The notes beneath the pieces are model-generated. The model searched no databases and was not told the origin of the DNA. It saw only the letters and a program-made list of their open reading frames with translations. A DNA stretch of 64,000 bases from Apium graveolens (lineage: Eukaryota > Streptophyta > Magnoliopsida > Apiales > Apiaceae): the NCBI RefSeq assembly GCF_009905375.1, contig NC_133655.1:171429141-171493140 (forward strand), in the 5' to 3' direction. Shown here piece by piece: positions 22,111 through 34,280 of the stretch. Each line of letters starts with the position of its first letter. Position 1 is the stretch's first letter. Position numbers and translations under genes: made by a program.

Positions 22111-22517
22111 ATGTTTGGTTACTGACTTATAAGTTATTTATGGCTTATAAGCTCGTAACAATTTATTGATGAGTGTTTGTCGACCCAACTTATAAATTCA
22201 ATTTACAACTTATAAGCTGAGAAGTGGAAAGTTGGCAGTAACGTACTTTTTTCCAAATTATTTTCATTTTTTCACTTTTTTCTGAAATTTTGATTTTAAA
22301 ATATAAATTTTTAAATATTTTCTAATTTAAGATTCATGAACTAAGATAATTGCATTTAATAATTATTTATTTTAATTCATTTAAGTAAAAAACTTCTGAC
22401 TTATAAATAAACTTATCCAAACATTTATAGAACTTATAAGTATTTATCAACTTATCATTTATTTTGCATTTAATCATTTTAAATTATAAGTTACTTATTT
22501 TAAGATTTCTCAAACGG
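22111..22517. mobile_element. MITE-like element with ACTTATAAGT words
   Basis: The left end reads GTTTGGTTACTGACTTATAAGTTA. The right end, on the other strand, reads GTTTGAGAAATC...TAAGTAACTTATAA. This is an imperfect terminal inverted repeat around about 400 bp of AT-rich DNA with many ACTTATAAG subterminal copies. There is no coding capacity. The pattern is typical of small non-autonomous DNA transposons; the superfamily is not assigned. Confidence 0.45.
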
Positions 22518-24339
22518 ACATCAAATTATATTTCTCAGACCTAGTCGGAGACACTAATGAGGGTACAAGATAAGCATCTTTAATATCGATCTATTAAAAT
22601 CCATCAACATTGAACACTACTTGCTTGAGTTTTCGTCAATTCATAAATTTACTTAGAGAAGAGCTTCATTTAAAGAAAAGAAAACTACAAAAAATCTTAA
22701 AATTAAAAATTATCCTAAATTTGTTCGCAAAACAAGTGTAATTACAACCCCCAAGTGGATGTGCAGTCCAACTTTTTTGTTTTCTCGTGCGTTATGATTA
22801 ATTTATTACCTGCAAACTTTATTAAAGCTCAACGTAATTATTAAATCCAAAAATGAGTTGCCTATTAGTGATTATATATGTAAACCTTTATTTGTTTGAA
22901 TAAATATATATAGACTTGAACAAAGGATATAAGCGCGTATACCTTTTTCTGATCAAAACTTTATTGCGTAGATATATCTTACGTTGGAGCCTTTTAGCCC
23001 AATATTAGTTGTCTCATTAAAACAACTAATCTTTGTAAAGTTTCTGTTTTAAGTGAACTTAAGAGGCCCCTAATCACCTGTCAACGAGAGAAGGGATAAC
23101 TCCCTAAAATAAGTTTTGATATTTTTTTTTCAAAATTTAAATTTTGCAATATATATAAAAAAAATCATGAAAATATAATTGATATTATTTTGGGAAAAAA
23201 ATATGCATGGATCCGTTGAGAGAAAAAGACGTACGTTCAATTGATTTGAATACAAGACAAACCAAAAATGCAAACAGTGGGCTAGTTAGATTGCAAGATT
23301 TTATACACTATACACAAAAGTGAATCGTAGACATGTATGTAGGATATAAAAATAAGTTTGATATAATCAAGGAGCGTTCGTACAGAGACAAAAGGTGGAA
23401 AGGTTAGGCAATAAAACATAAAAATTCAGAACATTTGGTCTGCTGGTAATCATAAAAAGAAAACAAACCCTTTTAAGCAATCAAACCAATTTTTATAAGC
23501 TTACACAAGTAATGCCATCTCTTTTACAATATATTAGACCAGATATTAATCCGTCAACCACTCCATAAAACAATCTTTCTTTCGGCTGAGTTTGGTCAAA
23601 TCAGCTCATAAATCATATTATCTGTTTATTCCATTTATTATTATACTACTAATTAACCAAGATAATTTATGACTCCTACTGTTGTCCATGCTTCAAGTAT
23701 ATGCAAGGCACTGAGATAAAAATCCAAGTAATATTGTTTTTGGTTAAAATAAGGAATACAACTATAAACGGACTATGTGAACGGGACTGTGCCTCCAAGT
23801 TCCCCAAAATTAAATTGTACAACTTTTTCAAAAAAAATTAATTAACTACGCATGAAAATTACGAGTAAGTACGTATACGCAAAATCATCAATACGTTGGG
23901 TAAAAGTTAAATTGCGTTTTTATCCAAGAAAAATGGTTATTTGTAAAGAAAAGTAATCATGTTGGCAAAACTTGCACGTTGCGGGTATTATAATCTTACT
24001 AGTACTAGGTATATCAGAAAAAACCAACAAGTACAAGATTTATTGGAGGTATTTTTTAACAAAAAAACAAGAATTTATTACAGGTGATTTGTGACCGAAA
24101 CAGTTGAACTACATTACTAACAACTATATTTATTTTAGTAGCGCCGTTTCGTGCTACGAATCACGGACGACTATGTATTTTGAATATGCATGTGGCGTTC
24201 GAAATAGTGCATCAGTGTATTGCGGTACTAATAATATTATAAAATATTTTGGGCAAAATTCAAAATTATGCAGGGAGGGTCATGCAAGTCGGGACATTTG
24301 GTACCATCACACATTAAGAGAATCTTCACGATAACAACA
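22518..24339. other. Intergenic, no gene seen
   Basis: AT-rich DNA with no supported coding region, RNA gene or clear repeat. Confidence 0.55.
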
Positions 24340-24967
24340 GGTCAGGTTCAGATTCAGATTGGATACCGTAAAGTTCAAATTCAAATATTTTCGGGTTATT
24401 TAAATTTAAATCCGTCGGATTTGGATTGGATTGGATATTTTTCGGGTATTCAAGATTACTAATAATATAATCAAATTTTATATTATTTATACATGCAAAC
24501 ACCATTAATTATATTTAAATATTAAATAAAATCAAAATATATTAATTAATAAATAGTTAAACACGTTAAAAGACATGATATTTTGTATTCCATCACAAAT
24601 GATATTTTTGTTAGTAAATACTTAAAAAGTACATCTAAAATAATGAAGTTGATATTGAAATAAAGAGTTATAATTAACTAAATAAGTGTGAAAATCTTGA
24701 CATTAATCTACAACTACTCGAATAATACACTAAAAATATGTAAATTACATGTTTAGATCTAAAATATTACATATAAAAATATTATTTACGTGTCGGATTT
24801 TAATCGGATTTCGGATTTGAACCGGGTTTCGGATTTCGGATCGGGTATCGGTTCGGTATCGTTGAAATCCAAATTCCAATCCAAATTCAAAATTTCGAGT
24901 TCTGTATATCCAAAATTTCGGGTTTCAAATCGGGTATCCGTCGGATCGAATTAATTTGACATCCCTA
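24340..24967. mobile_element. Degenerate hAT-like non-autonomous element remnant
   Basis: Two blocks rich in GGATTGGAT / CGGGTATTC / TTCGGATTT words (24340-24465 and 24790-24950) flank AT-rich DNA. The right edge is TTGACATCCCTA (24956-24967), whose reverse TAGGGATGTCAA is a common end of plant hAT-type MITEs. A matching left end was not found, so it is truncated or the call is wrong. Confidence 0.35.
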
Positions 24968-25260
24968 ATCTTCAATGAATGGTGTAAGAGGGGTAACAAC
25001 GTCATATGTTATGATGTGACCTCACACTTTTGTTAAGAAGTTAATGGAATTGTAGTGTGATACTGGGTTAGGGGTGCACGGATAAGGTCGACCGAGTTGA
25101 TGCCATTTTAGCAACCCGGCCCAGTCAAATCGATTTGAAAATTAATAACCTATCTTATATAAAATAAAATAGTAATCGAACACTATCCTTCATTTGTCGG
25201 TTTGGCTCGTTTTGAATTGGGTTGAACGGATTGTTAAAAATTTCCAATAAATAATTGATG

Positions 25261-25311
<51 letters not shown>

Positions 25312-26214
25312 AGATATGAGACTATTCGTGTAAATATGTGAATCCACAAATAAAATTATGTTATGTGTCATTTGAGAATATTTTTGATATATGAGATACA
25401 TAACATTACTCTATATTAAATTTTTAGGTTTATTCGTAATAAAATTTGCATCCTACGCACAAAAGTACATAAGATTTCTAATTATGAAATACAAGTCATA
25501 TAATTGACTATAATTTATATGTAACGGATTTAGTCTGCGTATTGAACAACATATTAGATACAAGTATAGCATATAAATTTACATAGTACATATTTATACG
25601 AATAAATTAAAAAAGCGAGTTGGGTTGGGTAAAAATAATTTAAAATCCATACTCAATCCACTAAAATTGGGTTGACGAATTTTTAACCCAATCTAACTGT
25701 AGTTGTTGACTGTATGCTCATGTTGTCTCCCGCTAGATGGATTTATCTGTGTATATGATGATTAGTATTTGGGGTACGGTGGTATCAGTACAGAATATGT
25801 TCTCCGACATTTGACATTAAACTGAAACAACATTTGTAATGGTATTCCTTATTGTACACTGAGTGGTTCATATGGGTTGTTGTGGAAATATATGTGGTTG
25901 TTTGAACTAATGCATAGTTATAGTAGTTGATTGACATATACTTTTGTTTGTAATTGTTATTTGAATTTAAGTCTTCATGAATTTTATTCTTGACCTTAAT
26001 AAATTTCTCTTTTCCTCGTTCAATATTAACAAATACATAGCTCTGGACATGTTAGGCGCCCGAGGGTTATATTTGATACAGAAATCTTATTACAATTATT
26101 AGTTTTAATCGATACTATTTGTTCACGTCGTGCCATATAAGGACGTATCCAAACACCATCATAAACCAGCATAATCTTACGTTTTATGAATACTATAAGT
26201 TAAAGCATTGATAT
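24968..26214. other. Intergenic; possible second small-transposon remnant
   Basis: TAGGGGTGCAC at 25069-25079 followed by Gly/Pro-like GGTCGACC...CAACCCGGCCC words, and GGGTTGGGTAAA...CCAATCCACT words near 25620-25690, suggest another degenerate non-autonomous element, but no paired ends were found. No gene seen. Confidence 0.3.
25267..25302. repeat. (AT)n microsatellite, 18 units, followed by (GT)4
   Basis: A pure AT run is read directly, then GTGTGTGT at 25303-25310. Confidence 0.95.
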
Positions 26215-26520
26215 TGTTAAATATTGAGTGCAATGAAATATAACAAAGAGGGGGTGAATGTGTTTTCTTAGATTTTAATCTTCTTTTAAAGTGTTGGCTT
26301 ATTAATGAACAAAGCATATATGAACTTGTAGAGATAAATTATTTAACTATAAGCACACAAGCAATATATCAAACACTCACTTGATTGTATTAATCAAATT
26401 TGTTTTGCTAAAAATATGTGTTTTTCAAAATAAGAACTCAGCTACAAATCTTGAGAGAAAATATAAGATTTTTCTAGATCTGTTTGATATTTTCCAAACT
26501 AAGGACTCGTGCATGCTTTA
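26215..26520 (-). repeat. Minus-strand Sirevirus-like LTR fragment
   Basis: On the minus strand it ends ACATTCACCCCCCTCTTTG...TATTTAACA and shares the GATCT..AAAATCTT...CTCTCAAG and GTTTATCTCTA-type blocks with the LTR at 55914-57143. It is only the 3' part of an LTR (about 300 bp). The break against the gag fragment to its right is approximate. Confidence 0.55.
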
Positions 26521-26679
26521 TAAAGGGTTGGCCATCCTTACGAACAACATCATTTTCTTTTTCCAAAATGTGTAGTTAGATTTATCAAAGGTAGGGATTT
26601 TGATACTGCTGAGCTTCTGTGTATTTATTCTTCCAAGATCTTTAATCTGTTTGCTTTCAGATTTTGCTCTAATACCACT
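26521..26679 (-). pseudogene. Minus-strand Sirevirus-like gag start and primer site
   Basis: Reading the minus strand from 26679: AGTGGTATTAGAGC (tRNA-Met primer site with one change), then a leader and a gag N-terminus, SIKIPTFDKSNYTFWKKKM, the usual start of Sirevirus/copia Gag. The frame ends after about 35 residues at a stop close to the LTR fragment. The rest of the internal region is missing, so this is an internally deleted copy. Confidence 0.6.
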
Positions 26680-26752
26680 TGTTAGGTAATGAATACAACA
26701 CAGAGGGGGGGTGAATGTGTTTTGGAATATTTTAACATTTTTTAGTTGTTAT
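26680..26752 (-). repeat. Minus-strand Sirevirus-like LTR, left piece (split by copia 2)
   Basis: It begins TGTTAGGTAATG next to the minus-strand primer site. It is cut at 26752 by copia 2; the rest lies at 55914-57143. The last five bases, GTTAT (26748-26752), are the left target duplication of copia 2. Confidence 0.8.
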
Positions 26753-27775
26753 TGTTGTGAATATGTTGTGTACTTGATGATCACTTAAACAAAATGTCTA
26801 AGTAGATTTTACTTAGTGAAATTATGTAGCACTCGACGGATAAGAGTTTTAGTCCCGACGGATAACTCATTATAGTCCCGACGGATGATTAACTTATTAT
26901 CCATCGAGTGAGTAGCTTATGTAATAATAAGTTTGTAGTACAGTGATGTATGCACCTTTGTATAGAATCTGTAGTAGCATATAAGTCATGTTGACTTTAA
27001 CTAGATATGCAGAATAGGTTGATTAACTGTACATAAGCAATGTCTTGTAATTCTGTATAAGTGAAATGAAGTCAAGTGCCAAAATAGCTATCGACGGATG
27101 ATTAACAAAGCTTTGACGGATGATCAAATGACTATCAACGGATGTTTAACATAGCAATCGACGGATGATCAATTAAGTCATCGACGGATGATCTGAAAGT
27201 CGACGGATGATCATATCAAGATTCAAACATCAGTTGAACAGTGAAAGCTGACACACAGCCGTCGAGTTGGATACAAACACACTGTGGAAGCCCATTAACT
27301 GGGTAATAGAGGACGAAAAGCAGCAAAGATCAATACTGTTAGATTTTATATTTGTTCAGTTCTTTTGACTTTGTAATCTTGGTAATATATAAACCAAGAG
27401 AGTAGCAAATAGAAAAATAACTGATATAGCTGAGAAACATAAAAACAGAGAAATCTTTGTAAGCACAATCTCTAGCATTTCCTGTATTCTCAGCAGTTCT
27501 ATTTTGTAAGCAGCTGTGAGCATTTCAGCACACAGAGTCCTCTCGATATATTATATATATCTCTGGTGGAATTGTTTAAATCCACCAGAAAGTTTTTAAA
27601 GACTCTTATTTTTAATTACTTATGTTTTGATTCATTCAAGTTTACATTCCGCATTGTGCTAATCAAAACAAATATATCCATAATCGAGTTGAACATTTTT
27701 ATTTCAAGAAAAAGGTTCAAGAATTCCATTCAACCCCCCTTCTGAAATTCTTGCTATATTGTTAAGGGACTAACA
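26753..27775 (+). repeat. Copia 2 5' LTR
   Basis: 1023 bp, TGTTGTGAATATG...GGGACTAACA. It holds about 11 copies of the CGACGGAT word and variants (26833-27260), a TATA box at 27386, and a C-rich AACCCCCCTT block near the end. Confidence 0.95.
27386..27392 (+). promoter_or_regulatory. TATA box of copia 2 LTR
   Basis: TATATAA lies in GTAATATATAAACC, downstream of the word-rich cis-region, and is conserved in the 3' LTR (near 51034). Confidence 0.55.
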
Positions 27776-27777
27776 AT

Positions 27778-27789
27778 TGGTATCAGAGC
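27778..27789 (+). other. Copia 2 primer-binding site, initiator tRNA-Met
   Basis: TGGTATCAGAGC, two bases after the LTR, is the complement of the initiator tRNA-Met 3' end used by most plant copia elements. Confidence 0.9.
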
Positions 27790-27836
27790 AAACTCTTAAT
27801 CTACAAAGAGTTTAAAGATCAAAACAATTCAGCAAG

Positions 27837-30236
27837 ATGAACAAGAAATATGTTGGAGTCAAGATTCCTTTTCTTGATAAAGATAATTACCATCATTGGA
27901 AGGTAAAGATGCATCTTCATATGCTCTCTCAAGATGAGGCTTATGTGGACTGCATAGAAAGAGGCCCTCATGTTCCAATGAGAGCTGCAACAGGAAATGA
28001 ACCATCTGTTCCAAAGCCAAGGCATGAATGGTCTGATCCTGATATTGAATAAGTCAGGAAAGATAAAAAGGCCATGAACATTCTGTTCAATGGTGTTGAT
28101 GCAGACATGTTTGATAACATTATCAACTGCAAGACTGCCAAGGAAGTTTGGGACACAATACAGATAATCTGTGATGGTACTGAGCAAGTAAGAGAAAATA
28201 AAATGCAGCTCCTAATTCAGCAATATGAGCATTTTCACAATGAAGAAAGTGAGTCACTCACTGACATTTTTAGTAGATTCCAAAAGCTACTAAATGCTCT
28301 TAAATTGCAGGGAAGAGTCTATCAGACTAAAGACTCCAATCTGAAATTTCTCAGATCTCTTCCAAAGGAATGGAAACCAATGACAGTCTCATTGAGAAAC
28401 TCACAAGATTATAAGGAGTTTACTTTGGAGAGACTGTATGGCATTCTGAAGACCTATGAGCTTGAAATAGAGCAGGATGAAAGAATGGAGAGAGGAAAGA
28501 AGAAATGAGGATCCATTGCACTAGTTGCTGATCTGGAAAAGGAGAAGGAAGTGAAGATGGAAGCTGTTGAGTCAACTTCAAGGGTCTGTGAAAGCAAGGG
28601 TAAAGGGCTAGCTGCAGAAAATGAAGATTCATTGAGCCAAGATGACATGGAGGACATTGATGAGCACCTAGCATTCCTTTCAAGAAGATTTGCCAAGCTC
28701 AAGTTCAAGAAGAACTTTGGAGCTGCCAAGCCAAATAGAAATATGGTGGATAAATCAAAATTCAAGTGTTTCAAATGTGGCTTGGCAGGGCATTTTGCAA
28801 ATGAGTGTAAAAAGTCAGATTCCAGCAAGAAAAGGTTTGAGTCTGTAGATTACAAGCAAAAATACTTTGATCTACTCAAACAAAAGGAAATGGCTTTTAT
28901 CACACAAGAGAATGACTGGGCAGCTGATGGCTTGGATGAAGATGAAGATGTCGGCTATGTCAATCTAGTCCTTATGGCCAAGTCTGATAAAACAGAGACA
29001 AGTTCCTCAAGCAATCAGGTAATCACTACAAACCTTGCACATTTATCTAAAGCTGAGTGTAATGATACAATAAATGACATGTCTACAAAATTGTATCATT
29101 TGCATGTTACACTTAAGTCCCTCACTAAAGAAAATACTAAAATCAAAGAAAACAACTTGTTTTTGAGTGAGAGGAATAATGTGCTTGAGTCTCAGTTTGT
29201 TGAGTTTGAGAAACTAAAAATTGAGTGTAGAATTGCCAAGGAGGAATTAACTGAGTCCTTGAAAAAGGAAGAAATTTTAAAGAAGCAGCTCGATCGTGAA
29301 CAAGAGGTGATTAAAGCATGGAAAACATCCAGAGATGTTCATGCTCAAATCACCAAGGTTCAAGGAATTGAGTCTTTTGGTGATGAAGCCAGGAAAAAGA
29401 ATAAGGAGAAACTAGAACCTATTTTGGTAGATGGGTTGCTGACAGATGTAGACTCGACGGATGATGAGGACTATCCGTCGGATAACAAAAAGTGTTATCC
29501 GTCGAATGATAAAAATCCTCATCCGTTGGCTGTAAGCAAACCCATTAGCAAAGCCAAATTAACCAAGCTAAATGATAAGTATGGGTCTGTTTCCAAGAAC
29601 TTTGTTTCAGGAGAGTCAAGTCAAGCCAAGAAAGGGAAGAAGGCTAATGTTGGTCACATGACTGTCAAACAGTTAAGTGACAGACTTGAGAAGATAGAGG
29701 TAAAAACAGAGACTAAAAGGAAAAACAATAGGAATGGTAAAGTAGGGATTAACAAACACAATAACTACATACCTGACAAATATGCTCCTAGAAAAATCTG
29801 TGTCAAGTGTGGTAGTGTAAATAATTTGTTTGTTAATTACAAATCTGCCATGCCTACTCCCATGTCTGTTCAGCCTCAATTCTCTAACATGAATGTCATG
29901 CCTCTCATGCCTGTTAATGCTATGCCTACACAGAACATGAATGCACAGTTTGCTAATATGCAATTTGCACCTAATTCATATTATGCTGCATACAATATGC
30001 CTCAAATGCCATTTAGCATGCCTTACTGGAATAACATGTTTGCACCAAGCATGCCATTTCCTGTTTGCCATAACATACATGATAATTCTGTTGCATCTAG
30101 TGGTTTCAAAGGCCCAACCCAAATGACTAAGGAAGAATCTCAAATTCCTAAGTCAAATGAGTTAAGACCTAAGAAACAGAAGAAGAAAGCTAACAAGGCA
30201 GGACCCAAGGAAACTTGGGTACCAAAATCAACTTGA
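27837..30236 (+). pseudogene. Copia 2 gag (two in-frame stops)
   Basis: ATG at 27837 starts MNKKYVGVKIPFLDKDNYHHW, the usual Sirevirus Gag N-terminus. The frame runs to TGA at 30234 and is broken only by TAA at 28050 and TGA at 28506. Domains: copia Gag core (about 28080-28480, with KFLRSLPKEWKPM), a CCHC zinc knuckle (CFKCGLAGHFANEC, near 28770-28810), a coiled coil rich in Lys/Glu/Asn (about 29060-29330), a linker carrying four copies of the CGACGGAT/ATCCGTCG word (29455-29530), a second knuckle that has lost His and Cys (CVKCGSVNNLFVNY, near 29800), and a Met/Pro/Asn-rich tail (29850-30070). It ends WVPKST. The intact protein would be about 800 residues, typical of the long Gag of this lineage. 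Confidence 0.87.
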
Positions 30237-30252
30237 TTTGATTTTGATGTGT

Positions 30253-33200
30253 GCAGGGAAACAGAAGGAATCTTTGGTACTTGGATAGTGGTTGTTCAAG
30301 ACACATGACTGGTGATTCTACCCTACTCACAGAGTTTGAAGAGAGAGCTGGCCCAAGTATCACTTTTGGAGATGACAGCAAAGGTTATACTGTGGGATAT
30401 GGCTTGATTTCAAAGGACAATGTCATCATTGAAGAGGTTGCCTTAGTGGATGGTCTCAAACACAATCTGTTGAGTATCAGCCAGCTTTGTGACAAAGGCA
30501 ACTTAGTAACCTTCAACAAAGAAATCTGTGTTGTGATTAATGATCAAAACAACAAAGTGGTTCTCACTGGTGTGAGAAGAGGAAATGTGTACCTAGCTGA
30601 CTTCAACTCAACTAAAGCAGAATCTGTAACTTGTCTTCTTAGTAAAGCAAGTCAAGATGAAAGTTGGCTATGGCACAAGAAGCTATCCCATTTGAACTTC
30701 AAGACCATGAATGAGCTGGTAAAGAAAGAGCTAGTTAGAGGCATTCCTCTGGTGGAGTTTACAAAGGATGGACTGTGTGATGCCTTCCAAAAAGGGATGC
30801 AGATTAAAGCATCATTCAGGAAGAAACTTGATTCAGCAATTGAAGAGCCTCTGCAACTGCTTCACATGGATTTGTTTGGACCAGTCAATGTATTGTCAAT
30901 TTCAAAGAAAAGATTTTGCCTAGTAATTGTAGATGATTTCTCAAAGTTCTTTTGGACCTATTTCCTAAAGTCCGAAGATGAGGCTAGTGAAATCATCATC
31001 AATCACATAAGGTAAGTTAACAATCATCCTGATTTCAAAGTTAGAAGAATCAGGAGTGACAATGGAACTGAGTTCAAGAACTATGTCATGAGAGTATTTT
31101 GTGAGGAAAATGGGATTTTGCATGAGTTTTCAGCAGCAAGGACTCCACAACAGATTGGAGTAGTGGAAAGGAAGAATAGATCTCTTATTGAAGCTGCAAG
31201 GACAATGCTTGAAGAATCAAAATTACCAACTTATTTCTGGGCTGAAACTGTAAACACTGCATGCTACACTCAGAACATCTCTCTGATTAATCAAGCAAGA
31301 TGCATGACACCTTATCAATTGTTCAAGAACAAGAAGCCAACTCTAAACTTTCTTCATATCTTTGGCTGTAAATGTTATATTCTGAGAAATCAAACTGATC
31401 AAAATGGGAAGTTTGATGCTAAAGCAGATGAAGGAAATTTTGTTGGATATGTTGTTGGTAAAGCATATAGAGTCTACAATCTAAGAACCAACATTGTTGT
31501 TGAATCTATACATGTTGTGTTTGATGATAAAAAGATTGAAGGACTAAAAGATGGAGATTACCATGAAAGCCTCAAATTCGACAATGTTGAGATGGTCAGT
31601 GATGAAAGTGATGATGAGAGTGATCAAGAAACAGTGTCTAAGGATAATGCAGACAAATCTACCACAAATGAAGCATAAAACTCAACATCCGTCGAGTTAC
31701 ATAATACTTCATCCGTCGGAAGGTAATCTGTATTATCCGTTGGAAGACAACCTGCCTCATCCGTCGGTACTCAAAATTCACCATCCGCCGGGTTATCAAA
31801 AGGAGCAGGAAGTCAAGGCAGATCACCCATAAAAAGTACCCCTATCTCAAATCAAAGATCCACAAACTCAGGGGGAGTTTCTAGCAATCAAAACTCAATC
31901 ACACATCAAGACAACATTGAGGTCTCTTCATCTAGGGCTAATCTACCTCAACCAAGAAAATGGACAAAAGATCACCCCTTTGAACTGATTATTGGTGATG
32001 TTTCTTCCAGAGTTCAAACCAGGAGAGCAACTCAAGAAGAATGTCTATACAGCAGCTTCCTGTCTAAGGAAGAACCAAAGAAGGTAGAAGAAGCCTTGTT
32101 AGATCCTGATTGGATTTTAGCTATGCAGGAGGAGCTAAACCAATTTGAAAGGAATAAAGTATGGAAGCTGGTACCCAAGCCTAAAGGAAAGAATCCAATA
32201 GACACCAAATGGGTATTCAGAAACAAGATGGATGAAAATGGCATAGTAGTAAGGAACAAAGCAAGATTGGTTGCTAAAGGCTATTGCCAGCAAGAAAGGA
32301 TAGATTTTGATGAAACATTTGCTCCTGTTGCAAGACTTTAAGCCATCAGAATCTTCTTAGCCTTTGCAGCCCATGCCAATTTCAAGGTCTATCAAATGGA
32401 TGTCAAAAGTGCCTTTCTGAATGGAGATTTGGAGGAAGAAGTGTATTTAAGTCAACCTCCTGGCTTTGAAGATCCAAATTTCCTAGAGTATGTCTATTAT
32501 CTACTGAAAGCACTTTATGGACTAAAGCAAGCACCTAGAGCCTAGTATGACACTTTATCAAAGTTTCTTTTGGAAAATCACTTCACAAGAGGTACTGTAG
32601 ATAAAACTTTATTTTTCAAAAATGTTAATGGCTCTAGCATACTTGTTCAAATTTATGTAGATGATATTATTTTTGGCTCTACAGATGAGAAACTTTGTAA
32701 AAAGTTTGCCAAACTAATGCAAAGCAAGTATGAAATGAGTATGATGGGAGAACTAACTTACTTTCTTGGTTTACAAGTTAAGCAAGTTAGTGATGGAATA
32801 TTCATTAGTCAAACTAAATATATTTTTGATATTTTAAAGAAGTTTGATCTAATGGATTGCACATCTGCAAAAACTCCCATGGCCACTGTAACTAAGCTTG
32901 AACTAAACACTACTGAAAAGTCTGTGGATATTTCAAGTTATAGAGGCATGGTTGGCTCACTTATGTACTTAACAGCTAGTAGGCCATATATAATGTTTGG
33001 TACATGTTTGTGTGCTAGATTTCAGGCTGATCCTAGAGAGTCTCACTTGATAGCTATTAAGAGAATTTTCAGATATCTCAAAGGAACACCAAAACTTGGC
33101 ATTTGGTATCCTAGAGATTCTGGTTTTGATCTAACTGGTTATTTAGATGCAGATTATGCAGGTTGCAGAATTGATAGAAAAAGCACAACAGGAACCTGTC

Positions 33201-33598
33201 AATTTTTAGGAGACAAGCTTGTGTCCTGGTTCAGTAAAAAGCAAAATTCAGTTTCTACTTCTACAGCTGAAGTTGAATATATTACTGCTGGCAGTTGCTG
33301 TGCACAGATTTTATGAATGAAAAATCAATTGCTGGACTATGGTTTGCAAGTTGAAAGGATTCCTAATTTTTGTGACAACACAAGTGCAATTGCCATCACT
33401 AAAAATCCAGTGCAACATTCAAGGACAAAGCATATAGACATCAAGTACCATTTCATAAGGGAAAATGTAATGAATGGTACTGTAGAGTTACATTTTGTTC
33501 CAAGTGAGAAGCAACTTGCAGATATTTTTACCAAGCCACTGGATGAATCCACCTTTTATAGGTTGGTAAGTGAGTTAGGTATGCTTAATTACTCTTGA
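30253..33598 (+). pseudogene. Copia 2 pol (protease, integrase, RT, RNase H)
   Basis: One frame, different from gag, begins at the TGCAGG site (30251-30258) 15 bases after the gag stop. Protease active site: YLDSGCSRHMTG (30290). Integrase zinc finger: WHKKLSHLNF, but the Cys pair is CDAFQ rather than CxxCQ, so one Cys is lost. Core acidic residues are in HMDLFGP, RSDNGTEF and VVERKN. Then a linker with about five ATCCGTCG words (31685-31795), RT with [21 protein letters not shown] and YVDDIIFGS (near 32655), and RNase H with DRKSTTG and SRTKHIDIKYHFIRE, ending LGMLNYS. Stops lie at 31013, 31676, about 31727, 32339, 32543 and 33314. Otherwise the gene is full length. Confidence 0.9.
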
Positions 33599-34003
33599 AT
33601 TTATCTGAATTATTTTGCAAGATGAAAAGTAGCCAGAAATTTAGCTGGTTTTTAGTCTTGGATGAAATTTTGGCTAAGTCAAAATTTGCATCTCGACGGA
33701 TGACCATTATCCATCGGGTTGAGTCATCCGTCGATATACAAATTGTAAATAAAAATCAATTACTTTTCTGGAATATTTTAAAGCTCGACGGATAACAGTT
33801 TATCCTCATCCATCGAAGTGTCTAAATCTTAACCGTTAATTCCCTGAACATTCTCCATCGAGTATACTTACAGTTTGTAAGCATTAAACGACGGATAATG
33901 GGTGGAATTTTTACAGTTTATTTTTTTTAAACGGCTACTTTGGGCAATTCTTATTGGTTACTTTATTTTACTTTATTATTTTTGACAGTTATTTTTGAGA
34001 TAG
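33599..34003 (+). other. Copia 2 spacer between pol and third ORF, with CGACGGAT words
   Basis: Non-coding. CGACGGAT and ATCCGTCG (and near forms such as ATCCATCG) occur about eight times between 33690 and 33900, in both orientations, then a T-rich stretch leads into the first internal TATA box. Confidence 0.75.
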
Positions 34004-34066
34004 TATAAAAGCTTAATTCATTTTCATTACTTTTCTTTTATCATTCTCAAATCATCTGCTCTAATT

Positions 34067-34087
34067 TCTTTCTTTCTTTCTTTCTTT
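34067..34087 (+). repeat. (TTTC)n microsatellite
   Basis: About five TTTC units, between the two promoter copies. Confidence 0.85.
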
Positions 34088-34164
34088 TAAAACGGTTATT
34101 TTAGGCAATTTCTATTGGGTAATTTACTACTCTTTATTATTTTATCCGTTGATTTTGAGTAAAG

Positions 34165-34170
34165 TATAAA
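34165..34170 (+). promoter_or_regulatory. Internal TATA box before copia 2 third ORF
   Basis: TATAAAA lies 116 bases before the ATG at 34281. A T/C-rich leader (CATTCTCTCTCAAGC...CTTCTCTAACA) follows. A second identical box lies at 34004. The same layout is seen in copia 1 and in the Athila element. Confidence 0.5.
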
Positions 34171-34280
34171 AGCTTATTTCATTCTAATCATTTTCTGTAA
34201 TCATTCTCAAATTGAACTGTGTTATTTCATTCTCTCTCAAGCAAAAATCCTCTTTCTCTTCAAGCTTTTCTTCTCTAACA

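Larger units (their letters stand above)
33925..34205 (+). repeat. Imperfect tandem duplication of the internal promoter region
   Basis: About 33930-34060 and 34090-34205 share, in the same order, ACGG.TA.TTT.GGCAAT, a T-rich block, TATTTT...TTGAG.(T)A, AGTATAAAAGCTTA.TTCATT and ATCATTCTCAAAT. Each copy has its own TATA box (34004 and 34165). Confidence 0.7.

Noticed and set aside
24340..24967. ATCCGTCGG inside the hAT-like remnant, matching the copia 2 word
   Set aside because: Only one or two copies among many CGG/GGAT words; chance match given the composition.
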